The notes under the pieces are model-generated. The model had not been told where the DNA came from and did no database searches. It saw only the letters and a list, made by a program, of their open reading frames with translations. This document shows positions 1 to 7,900 of a stretch of DNA of 42,515 nucleotides, piece by piece. The translations under genes and the position numbers were made by a program. The stretch covers positions 1 through 42,515 of the forward strand of contig DATGKK010000009.1 in the NCBI GenBank assembly GCA_035294725.1, read 5' to 3'. This DNA is from DATGKK01 sp035294725. Lineage in GTDB: Bacteria; Actinomycetota; Acidimicrobiia; Acidimicrobiales; Bog-793. How positions within the stretch are numbered: the first letter of the stretch is position 1; each line of letters opens with the position of its first letter.

Positions 1-525
1 CTGCCCGCTGCCGCGGCAGTCCGGGCAGGTGGTGGGGCTCGTGCCGGCCCTGGCGCCGCTGCCGGCGCACGCGTCGCAGGCGACGGGCACCGTCACGGTG
101 AGGTCCTTGTCGACCCCGAAGGCCGCCTCCGCCAGGGTCAGGTCCAAGAAGACCTCGGCGTCCGAGCCCCGCCGGGCGGCGGGCCGGCCGGCGCCGCCGA
201 AGCCGGTCGCCTGGCCGCCGAAGAAGCTCTCGAAGATGTCCCCGAGGTTGACGCCGAACCCGAAGGGGTCGTGCGGGCCGGCGCCGGCGCCTGCTCCTCG
301 AGCGGCCTCGGGGCCGAACAGGTCGTAGCGCTGGCGGCGCTCCGGGTCGCGCAAGGTCTCGTAGGCGACGGTGACCTGCTTGAACCGCTCCTCGGCGCTC
401 GCGTCGCCCGGGTTCGCGTCCGGGTGCAGCTCGCGCGCGAGCCTCCGGTAGGCGCGCTTTAGGTCCTCGTCGGTCGCATCGCGCCCGACGCCGAGCAGCT
501 CGTAGTAGTCCGTTGCCACGCTCAT
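1..525 (-). CDS. dnaJ: Chaperone DnaJ, N-terminal 175 residues (cut by window edge)
   Basis: Co-chaperone that delivers unfolded clients to DnaK and stimulates its ATPase. The protein opens MSVATDYYELLGVGRDA, a typical J-domain start. The HPD motif follows (LHPDANPGD), then a Gly/Phe-type linker containing FGVNLGDIFESFFGG, and then the start of the zinc-binding region with two CxxCxGxG-type repeats (ACDACAGSG and TCPDCRGSG). The remaining zinc repeats and the C-terminal substrate domains lie beyond base 1. The start is ATG at 525, 40 nt downstream of the hrcA stop, so it is probably cotranscribed with hrcA. The pairing with HrcA suggests the DnaJ2-type actinobacterial copy rather than the one in a dnaK-grpE operon. 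Identification is secure; only the dnaJ1/dnaJ2 assignment is inferred. Confidence 0.96.
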   Translation of the reverse strand, partial: MSVATDYYELLGVGRDATDEDLKRAYRRLARELHPDANPGDASAEERFKQVTVAYETLRDPERRQRYDLFGPEAARGAGAGAGPHDPFGFGVNLGDIFESFFGGQATGFGGAGRPAARRGSDAEVFLDLTLAEAAFGVDKDLTVTVPVACDACAGSGARAGTSPTTCPDCRGSGQ

Positions 526-565
526 CTGGCTCGCTGTCGCTCCAACCCCGTCGCCGCGCCCCGGC

Positions 566-1639
566 TCACCCTTGGCCCTGCTCCAGCTCCTGGCTGAGCC
601 GCTGCCCGACGACGGCGACCGCGGCGAGGGCCTTCGGGTAGTCCATGCGCGTCGGACCGAGGATACCGATCGTGCCGGCCGCCTCCCCACCGGTGCCGAA
701 CGGGGCGATCACGAGCGAGCACTCGGCGAGCGAGTCGAGCCCGTGCTCCGAGCCGATGGAGACGTGCTGGCCCTTCGTGAGCATCTCCCGCAACAGGCTC
801 ACGACGACGAAGGACTGCTCGAGGATCGACATGACCGAGCGCACCTGCTCGACTGCCTCGAAGTGCTCCACGATGCGGGAGGTCCCGCCGACGAAGACCT
901 GGTCGCCCAGCTCCGGCGCCGGCGGCGCGTCGAGCGTCGCCCGCGCGAGGGCCACGAGCTCGTCCACCTCCGGCCGCCCGCTCGGCGGGAGCGTGAGGTC
1001 GGCCGAAGCGAGATGGACGGCCGAGTGGCCGGTGAAGTGCTGCTCCACGTAGTTGCTCGCCGCCCGGACGTCCTCGTCGGCCAGGGACTCGTCGATGGCA
1101 AGGCTGCGCCGGTCGATCGACCCGTTCGAGAAGACGAGGACGAGCAGGGCGGTATGCGGCGAGAGCCGTGTGAGGAGCGCCGAGATGACGACGAGGCGCT
1201 CGTGGGCGGGGGGCACGACGATGGCGGCGGTGTCGGTGAGCTGGGCGAGCAGCCGGCTCGTGTCGGCCAGCATCCGCTCGAGCTCACCGTGGGCACGCGA
1301 GAAGAACTCCTGCACCTGCTCCTGCTGGGCCTCCTCGAGCGGCAGGGGAGGCGAGAGGTGGTCGACGAAGAACCGGTACCCCTTGTCGGTCGGCACCCTC
1401 CCTGCGCTCGTGTGGGGGTGGGTGAGGAAGCCGTCTCGCTCGAGGGCGGCCATGTCGGCGCGCACCGTTGCGGGAGAGACGTCGACGGCGGGGTCCCTCG
1501 CGACCTGGGCTGAGCCGACGGGCACCGAGGTCTGGACGTAGTCGGTCACGACCGCCTTCAAGATGGCGGCCTTCCGCTCGTCGAGCGCGAAGGCATCGGC
1601 GGCGGGCTCGGTCGGCGGGCTCTCGTCCTGTTCGTCCAC
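566..1639 (-). CDS. hrcA: Heat-inducible transcription repressor HrcA
   Basis: Winged-helix repressor of chaperone genes, which normally binds CIRCE operators and is folded with help from GroEL. It is 357 aa against a usual 340–350. The N-terminal DNA-binding domain runs from about residue 14 to 85 and includes SVPVGSAQVA, VSPATVRADMAALERDG and the family signature HTSAGRVPTDKGYRFFVD. A GAF-like core follows and the protein ends in the HrcA C-terminal pattern (SIGSEH, FGTGGEAAGTIGILGPTRMDYPKA). GTG at 1639 is chosen because the longer open frame upstream is low-complexity and overlaps lepA. A TAAAAT hexamer lies 10 nt before this GTG. The gene sits between lepA (98 nt upstream) and dnaJ, an arrangement common in actinobacteria. 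No CIRCE repeat is visible in the window. Confidence 0.95.
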   Translation of the reverse strand: MDEQDESPPTEPAADAFALDERKAAILKAVVTDYVQTSVPVGSAQVARDPAVDVSPATVRADMAALERDGFLTHPHTSAGRVPTDKGYRFFVDHLSPPLPLEEAQQEQVQEFFSRAHGELERMLADTSRLLAQLTDTAAIVVPPAHERLVVISALLTRLSPHTALLVLVFSNGSIDRRSLAIDESLADEDVRAASNYVEQHFTGHSAVHLASADLTLPPSGRPEVDELVALARATLDAPPAPELGDQVFVGGTSRIVEHFEAVEQVRSVMSILEQSFVVVSLLREMLTKGQHVSIGSEHGLDSLAECSLVIAPFGTGGEAAGTIGILGPTRMDYPKALAAVAVVGQRLSQELEQGQG

Positions 1640-1649
1640 TGCATCGGCA

Positions 1650-1655
1650 ATTTTA
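1650..1655 (-). promoter_or_regulatory. Candidate -10 box of hrcA (TAAAAT)
   Basis: On the minus strand TAAAAT lies 10 nt before the hrcA GTG, in otherwise GC-rich sequence, and would give an almost leaderless mRNA. No clear -35 element is visible. This suggests hrcA-dnaJ can be transcribed independently of lepA. Confidence 0.35.
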
Positions 1656-1737
1656 CCGGGATGCCGGGGCACCCTCCGGGGCAGGCCCGCCGGCGACCTC
1701 CGCCAAGGGCGCGACGAGGGCGCCGGTGGCTCGGGGC

Positions 1738-3534
1738 TCAGTCGTCGAGGCGGAGCGCGGAGATGAACGCCTCCTGGGGCACCTCGACGCGGCCGATGCT
1801 CTTCATCCGCTTCTTGCCCTCCTTCTGCTTCTCGAGGAGCTTGCGCTTGCGGGTGATGTCGCCCCCGTAGCACTTGGCGAGCACGTCCTTGCGCTTGGCC
1901 TTCACCGTCTCCCGGGCGATCACCCGGCCGCCGATCGCCGCCTGGATCGGGACGTCGAAGAGCTGGCGGGGGATGATCTGGCGGAGCTTTGCCGCCATGC
2001 GCCGCCCGTACTCCTGTGCTCTCGACTTGTGGACCACGGCGCTGAAGGCGTCCACCGGGGCCCCGTTCAGCAGCACGTCCACCTTGACGAGGTCCTCCCG
2101 CTGGTAGCCGGCCGGCTCGTAGTCGAGGCTGGCGTACCCCTTGGTCCGGCTCTTCAGCTGGTCGAAGAAGTCCACGACGACCTCGGCGAGCGGCACGGTG
2201 TAGACGAGCTCGACCCGTTCGGGCGAGAGGTACGCCATCTTCTCGAGCGTCCCGCGCCGTGACTGCCCGAGGTCCATGACCGTGCCCGTGTACTCCGAGG
2301 GAGTGATGAGGGTGAGCCGCAGCACCGGCTCCTCCACGTACTCGATGTTCTGCGCCGGCGGCATCGCCGAGGGATTGTCGACCTCGACCGTCGTGCCGTT
2401 CGTGAGGTGGGCGAGGTAGGCGACCGACGGCGCCGTCGCGATGAGGGAGAGGTCGAACTCCCGCTCGAGGCGCTCGCGCGCGATCTCCATGTGGAGCAGG
2501 CCGAGGAAGCCGCAGCGGAAGCCGAAGCCGAGGGCGGCGGAGGTCTCGGGCTCGAAGGAGATCGAGGCGTCGGAGAGCTGGAGCTTCTCGAGGGCGTCGC
2601 GCAGCTCCGGCAGCTCGTCGCCGTCGACCGGGTACAGGCCGCAGAAGACCATCGGCTTCGGGTCCCGGTAGCCCTCGAGCGGGGCCGCAGCCGGCCGGGC
2701 GGCGTCGGTGACGGTCTCGCCGACCCGCGCCTCTGCCACCGCCTTGATCCCGGCGATGAGGTAGCCGACCTCGCCCGGCCCGAGCTCGTCGACGGGCAGG
2801 TTGTGGGGGGCACGGATGCCGATCTCCTCCACCTCGTGGACGCTGCCGGCCTGGAACAGCCGGATCCTCGTTCCCGTCCGGAGCGTGCCGTCGACGACCC
2901 GCACGGCATTCACGACGCCTCGGTACTGGTCGTAGTAGGAGTCGAACACGAGCGCCCTGAGCGGGGCAGCGCCGTCGCCGGTCGGGGCCGGGATCCGCTC
3001 CACGACGGCGTCGAGCAGCTCGGCGACACCTTCTCCGGTCTTGGCGGAGATGCGGAGGATCTCGGGCTCAGGCAGGCCGAGCACCTGCTCGATCTCCGCC
3101 GCGTAGCGGTCCGGGTCGGCGGCCGGGAGGTCGATCTTGTTGAGGGCGGCGACGATCTCGAGGTCGTGCTCCACGGCGAGGTACGCGTTGGCGAGCGTCT
3201 GCGCCTCGATGCCCTGGGAGGCGTCGACGAGGAGCACGACCCCCTCGCAGGCGGCCAGCGAGCGGCTCACCTCGTAGCCGAAGTCGACGTGCCCGGGCGT
3301 GTCGATGAGGTGGAGGACGTGGCCCCGCCAGAGCACCCGCACGTTCTGCGCCTTGATCGTGATGCCGCGCTCGCGCTCGATCTCCATCGAGTCGAGGAAC
3401 TGCTCGCGCATCTCGCGGGCGTCGACGGTCCCGGTCATCTCGAGGATGCGGTCCGACAGCGTCGACTTGCCGTGGTCGACGTGGCTGATGATGGAGAAGT
3501 TCCGGATGGCCGCGGTCTCGGTCAAGGCACCCAT
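1738..3534 (-). CDS. lepA: Elongation factor 4 (LepA), ribosome back-translocation GTPase
   Basis: Ribosome-associated translational GTPase, 598 aa, the normal LepA length. The GTPase motifs are complete: G1 SHVDHGKSTLSD near residue 16, the switch I sequence ERERGITIKAQNVR, G3 DTPGHVDFGYEV, G4 NKIDLP and G5 SAKTGEGV. Domains II, III and V follow (GFRCGFLGLLHMEI is an EF-G/LepA hallmark), and the LepA-specific C-terminal domain ends in KAKRKDVLAKCYGGDITRKRK and GKKRMKSIGRVEVPQEAF. The start is ATG at 3534 (MGALTETAAIRNF); upstream in-frame codons would add a low-complexity tail running into rpsT. It is divergent from rpsT across 124 bp and leads a lepA-hrcA-dnaJ direction block. No strong Shine-Dalgarno sequence precedes the start. 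Confidence 0.97.
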   Translation of the reverse strand: MGALTETAAIRNFSIISHVDHGKSTLSDRILEMTGTVDAREMREQFLDSMEIERERGITIKAQNVRVLWRGHVLHLIDTPGHVDFGYEVSRSLAACEGVVLLVDASQGIEAQTLANAYLAVEHDLEIVAALNKIDLPAADPDRYAAEIEQVLGLPEPEILRISAKTGEGVAELLDAVVERIPAPTGDGAAPLRALVFDSYYDQYRGVVNAVRVVDGTLRTGTRIRLFQAGSVHEVEEIGIRAPHNLPVDELGPGEVGYLIAGIKAVAEARVGETVTDAARPAAAPLEGYRDPKPMVFCGLYPVDGDELPELRDALEKLQLSDASISFEPETSAALGFGFRCGFLGLLHMEIARERLEREFDLSLIATAPSVAYLAHLTNGTTVEVDNPSAMPPAQNIEYVEEPVLRLTLITPSEYTGTVMDLGQSRRGTLEKMAYLSPERVELVYTVPLAEVVVDFFDQLKSRTKGYASLDYEPAGYQREDLVKVDVLLNGAPVDAFSAVVHKSRAQEYGRRMAAKLRQIIPRQLFDVPIQAAIGGRVIARETVKAKRKDVLAKCYGGDITRKRKLLEKQKEGKKRMKSIGRVEVPQEAFISALRLDD

Positions 3535-3574
3535 GGTGCCACTGCCCGGGGAGGGGCCGGGCCGGGCACCTCCC

Positions 3575-3583
3575 TGATAGAGT
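3575..3583 (+). promoter_or_regulatory. Candidate extended -10 promoter of rpsT
   Basis: TG-A-TAGAGT forms an extended -10 element in the lepA/rpsT intergenic region. It would give a leader of about 70 nt before rpsT. No -35 box is recognisable. Confidence 0.35.
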
Positions 3584-3658
3584 GACCGGTCGCACGGGCG
3601 CCGCCACGCGCCCATCGACCTGACGGACGACCAGCACCGAGGAAGATCGCGCCGGGAC

Positions 3659-3937
3659 ATGGCCAACATCAAGAGTCAGATCAAGCGGAACCGCCAGAAC
3701 GAGCGCCGTCACGCCCGCAACAAGGCCGTCCGCTCCGAGCTGAAGACGCGCACCAAGAGCGCGCTGCGGGCGGCCGAGGCCGGCGCCGACGACGTCGCGG
3801 AGCGCCTACGGGAGGCCGTGAAGCGGATCGACAAGGCGGCGGCGAAGGGCATCATCCATCCGAACCAGGCCGCTCGCCGCAAGTCCCGTCTCGTCCGCCA
3901 CATCGCCCAGCTCGTCGACGAGCGCTCCGCCGGGTAG
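3659..3937 (+). CDS. rpsT: 30S ribosomal protein S20
   Basis: Primary 16S rRNA-binding protein of the small subunit, 92 aa (family about 85–90). It starts MANIKSQIKRNRQNERRH and continues with the Arg/Lys-rich helical S20 pattern (LREAVKRIDKAAAKGIIHPNQAARRKSRL). It is divergent from lepA, a neighbour of rpsT in many bacteria. The ATG at 3659 is fixed by the conserved N-terminus. Confidence 0.98.
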   Translation: MANIKSQIKRNRQNERRHARNKAVRSELKTRTKSALRAAEAGADDVAERLREAVKRIDKAAAKGIIHPNQAARRKSRLVRHIAQLVDERSAG

Positions 3938-3993
3938 CAGGTCGCGCCCTGGGGCTGCGGCGAGGCGCGAGCGCACATGGTGACGCGTTGCGC

Positions 3994-4899
3994 GTGACGA
4001 CCCCTCCCGGTGAGCTCGTCCCGGTCGGGCAGCTGAGCGCGTCCGAGCTGGAGGCGGTGGCGGAGCTCGAGGCGCTCTGCCTCAGCCACGACGGCGGTCG
4101 CCTCAAGCTCGAGTGGCCCTCGCTGCGGAACCGTCCCGCCGGGACGACGAGCGACTTCCTCTGGGTCGTCGGCGGCGAGGTGGTCGGCTTCGCCGGCCTC
4201 TACCAGTGGCGGCCGACCGACCTCGAGCTGTGCGGCATGGTCCACCCCGACTGGCGCCGCCAGGGGATCGGCGGCTGCCTGTACGAGGCGGCGGCGGCGG
4301 AGGCGGCCGGCCGGCGGCCGCTCCTCGCGCTCCTCATCGTGGACCGGGCCCTCGAGGCCGGCCGCGAGCTCGCACGCTCACGCGGCGGCCGGCTCGACCA
4401 CTCCGAGCACCGCATGCAGCAGCGCCGGGAGCCTGAGCTGCGCGAGGAGAAGGTGCGGGTGGAGCTTCGGGGCGCCAGGATCGAGGACGCCCCGTTCGTC
4501 GCCGGGTGCGTCGCGGCCGCGTTCGGGGAGGAGCCCGCCCGGCTCGACCCCGGGGACCGCGAGGCGGCCGAGCGCGTCGTCGCCCGGACCACGGTCATCC
4601 ACGACGGGAGGTCCGGCGAGCCGGTCGGCGTCCTGCGCGTGGAGAGGGAGGGTGGCGCGGCCTCCATCTACGGCTTCGCCGTCCTCCCCGAGCGCCAGGG
4701 CCGCGGCTACGGCCGGGCTGCGCTCACGGCGGTGACAAGGAGACTGCACCGCTCGGGAGTCGGCGTCGTCTCGCTCGAGGTGCTCTCGACCAACGAGGCG
4801 GCGCTCCACCTCTACGAGACGTGCGGCTTCGACACGATCGGGACCGAGGACTACTACGCCATGCCGCTCGGCGATCTGGCGGGCGCCGAGGGCGGCTGA
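3994..4899 (+). CDS. Tandem GNAT-domain N-acetyltransferase
   Basis: Two GCN5-related acetyltransferase folds in one chain of about 301 aa. The first has the acetyl-CoA pyrophosphate loop in GMVHPDWRRQGIGGCLYE (Q/RxxGxG/A); the second has it in AVLPERQGRGYGRAAL, followed by the family's LEVLSTNEAALHLYETCGF motif. The second domain is better conserved and probably catalytic. Double-GNAT proteins in actinobacteria include mycothiol synthase MshD, but I do not see enough to assign that reaction and the substrate is unknown. The start is GTG at 3994, or TTG two codons earlier; neither has a good Shine-Dalgarno sequence. It follows rpsT by 56 nt and ends 13 bp from the convergent kinase gene. Confidence 0.85.
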   Translation: MTTPPGELVPVGQLSASELEAVAELEALCLSHDGGRLKLEWPSLRNRPAGTTSDFLWVVGGEVVGFAGLYQWRPTDLELCGMVHPDWRRQGIGGCLYEAAAAEAAGRRPLLALLIVDRALEAGRELARSRGGRLDHSEHRMQQRREPELREEKVRVELRGARIEDAPFVAGCVAAAFGEEPARLDPGDREAAERVVARTTVIHDGRSGEPVGVLRVEREGGAASIYGFAVLPERQGRGYGRAALTAVTRRLHRSGVGVVSLEVLSTNEAALHLYETCGFDTIGTEDYYAMPLGDLAGAEGG

Positions 4900-4912
4900 C
4901 GGCGTCGGCCGG

Positions 4913-7900
4913 TCAGACCGAGCGCGCGACCCGGTCGCGACCTGCCCGCTTGGCCTCGTAGAGGGCGCCGTCGGTGCGCTGGAGGAGCCGTCCGAGATCC
5001 TGGTCCTTGTCGGAGAGCTGCGCCACGCCGACCGAGGCGGTGACCGAGACCGGCCCGGCTGCCGTCGGGATCGGCGACTCGGAGATGGCATAGCGGAGCC
5101 GCTCGGCGAGGTCCGTCGCCACTTGCAGGTTGCCCCGCACGACGAGGGCGAACTCCTCGCCTCCGTACCGCCCGAGGAGGTCGCCGGAGCCGATCACGCC
5201 GGAGATCCGCTGGGCGACGGCCCGGATCACGTCGTCACCCGAGGCATGCCCGAAGCGGTCGTTCACGTCCTTGAAGTGGTCGATGTCGAGCATCATCGCG
5301 GAGAGCGCCGTGCCGGCGAGACGCGCCTCGGCGAAGGCCTGGCGGGCGAGCTCGAAGAAGTGGCGGCGGTTCGCGATGCCCGAGAGCTCGTCGCGCTGGG
5401 CGAGGGTCTGGACCCGTGAGAAGAGCTGGGCGTTCTCGTACGCAACGACGCCCTGGCCGGCAAGCGCGGCCACGATCTTGGTCTGGGTGTCGCCGAAGGC
5501 GCTCGGCCGCCTCGCGACGACGACGAGAGCACCCACCGCCGCGTCTCGCACGACGAGCGGGGCGATGACGAACGAGCCGGCCCGCCCGAGCAGGCCGAAC
5601 AGGGGCGAGTTGCGCTCGGAGATCACCGACGCGACGGAGATCGGGCTGCGCGACCGGAGCGCCTCGGCGATCTCGGGCTGGTCCGACCGGGCGATGTCGT
5701 AGCCCTCGGGGGGCAGGCCCACGTCGGCGCCGGCGGCCGCGACCACCTCGAGGCGCTCGCCCTCGGCGAGCAGCGTGGCCCCTGCGTCGGCCGAGAGGGC
5801 CTCCATGGCCATGCGGAGCATTGCGTCGAGCACGCCGCGGGGCTCGAGGCTCTGGCCGAGGGTGTGCATGGAGTCCCGCAGCAGCTCTGCGACCTCCCGT
5901 TGGCGTCGCTCGCTCGCGACCGAGAGCTCCATCTCGGCGAGGCGGGCCGTCTCGAGGGCGAAGGCGACGTGGCTCGTGATGGCGGCGAGGATCTCGACGT
6001 CGTCGTGGGTGAAGATGCCCTTGGCGAGGCGGCTGTCGAGGTAGACGGCGCCGAGGAGGCGCTCTTCCATGACGAGGGGCGCGACGAGGATCGAGCGCAG
6101 GCCGTGGGTGACGGCCGAGTCGGAGCCGAGGGCCGCGCCCTGCTCGGTGCCCGTGAGCACCATGGGCTCGCGGGTCGCCGCCACCTTGTCGACGACGGTG
6201 GTCGAGTAGCCGGTGAGCTCGACGAGGTCGTTGCCGCTCGCGTCCCGGCCGAGGTGGGGGCGCACAGCGCCGGTCTCCCCGTCGCAGAGGAACAGCAGTG
6301 CCCGCTCGGCGTTGAGGATGCGCACGGTCTCGTCGAGGGCGAGCCGGATCAGCTCCTCGGGGTCGAGCACGCGGGCGGCCGCGGCGCCGACCTGGAGGAG
6401 GGCCTCGAGCTGCCGGGCCGCCCTCGTCGCCCCCCGGAGGGGTCCGGCTCCCGGCCCGCCGGTCGGAGCCGCGAGGGCGAGCACGCGCGCGGCGCCGGCG
6501 TGCTCCCGGGCGTCGAAGAGGTGGCCGGCGCCGCTGCGGGCGAGGTGGGCGAGGCTCGTCGTCTGCGTCGGGTAGCGGCGGGTCGAGGTGAGCGTCGCCG
6601 TGGAGCGGGGCTCGATCCAGCGGGTGTAGGCCGTGAGGCCGAGGTCCTCGGCGAGGCGGCTCGCGGTGATCGCCGTCCGCTCGGCCTCTTGCTCGTAGCC
6701 GGCGCCGTCGAGCGCGCGGGCTCGCGCCATCGCGAGGGCGACCTCGACGCCGGGCGCGTCCTGGCCGACGAGGAGCTGCTCGGCCCGGGCGGCGACGCGG
6801 AGGGCACGGCGGTGCCGCCCGGTCGCGACGAGGTAGCCCGTCTTGGCCGTGAGGTGATAGGCCCGCAGCACCGGCGTCCTCGCTGCGATGCGGAGCTCGG
6901 CCACGGCCCGCCGCGCAAGGCGCCTGCGACTCCTGCGGTCGGCGCCCTCTGCGGCGAGGAGCTGGGCCACCCGCCCGTAGGCCTGCACGGCCCAAAACGA
7001 CGAGAAGGTGTACGGGCAGTTCCACGGGGGGAGCCTCTTTGCCCGGAAGCTCTCCACCGCCTTGTCGAACGGCTCGCCGAGCTCGTTCAGGCCGAAGTGG
7101 AAGCTCGCAAGGGCGAGCTGGTAGGAGGCGAGCATCATCCGGGAGGGCTTCACCGAGGCGAGGTACTCCTCGACGCGCCGGATGCGGTCGAGCCCGGCAC
7201 TCGGCTGGTCGAGGAAGCCGGCGAGCGAGATGCCGACGAAGTCGAAGGACCGGATCTCCTGCTCGCCGCCGCCCGCGGCCTCGGGCCGGACGTGCCACAG
7301 CGCCTCGTCGAGCCACGAGATCTCCTCGAGGACCCGGCCCCGCAGCGCGAGCCCGTGGCAGAGCTGGACCACCCCGGTCACCATCTCGCCGGTCGAGAGC
7401 CACCTCAGGTCCTGGCGGAGCGTCTCGGCGAGCAGCTCCTCGGAGCGGATCGAGTCGCCCTGGTACTCGAGGCTCATCCCTTCGAGCAGCTTCGCGTGGG
7501 CCTTGGCGTAGGGGTCGCCCGTCGCCTCGGCGACGCGCCGGACGTGGCGGGCCATCAGCCTCGCCGGACCGTTCAGGCGGGTCTGCGCGAGCAGCGAGCC
7601 GATGCCCGAGTAGACCGCGACGTACTCGCGGGAGTGGCCGAGCCGGTTCGCCGGCAGGGTGGAGCGGATCGCGACGGCGATCTCGGTCCCCCAGCGGTGC
7701 TCCTGCTGAGAGGCGTACCCGGCGAGCTCGAGCATCCGGCACTGCAGCCGGAGCTTCTCGCGCGCCGGCATCGAGGCGCGGCCGAAGCCGATCCGGGTGA
7801 GGAGCATCGCGAAGGCGGCGGCCCCGGCGGCGAGGCTCGAGAGCCACAGCGCGAGGCGGTTGGACGGGAGCGGCCGCCCGAGAGAGCGGAGGCCCATGCG

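Noticed and set aside
526..1760. CIRCE operator for HrcA
   Set aside because: No TTAGCACTC-N9-GAGTGCTAA-like repeat is visible near hrcA, dnaJ or lepA; HrcA targets must lie outside the window.
3988..3996. ATG at 3977 as GNAT start
   Set aside because: It runs into a stop after six codons in another frame; only TTG 3988 or GTG 3994 are in frame.
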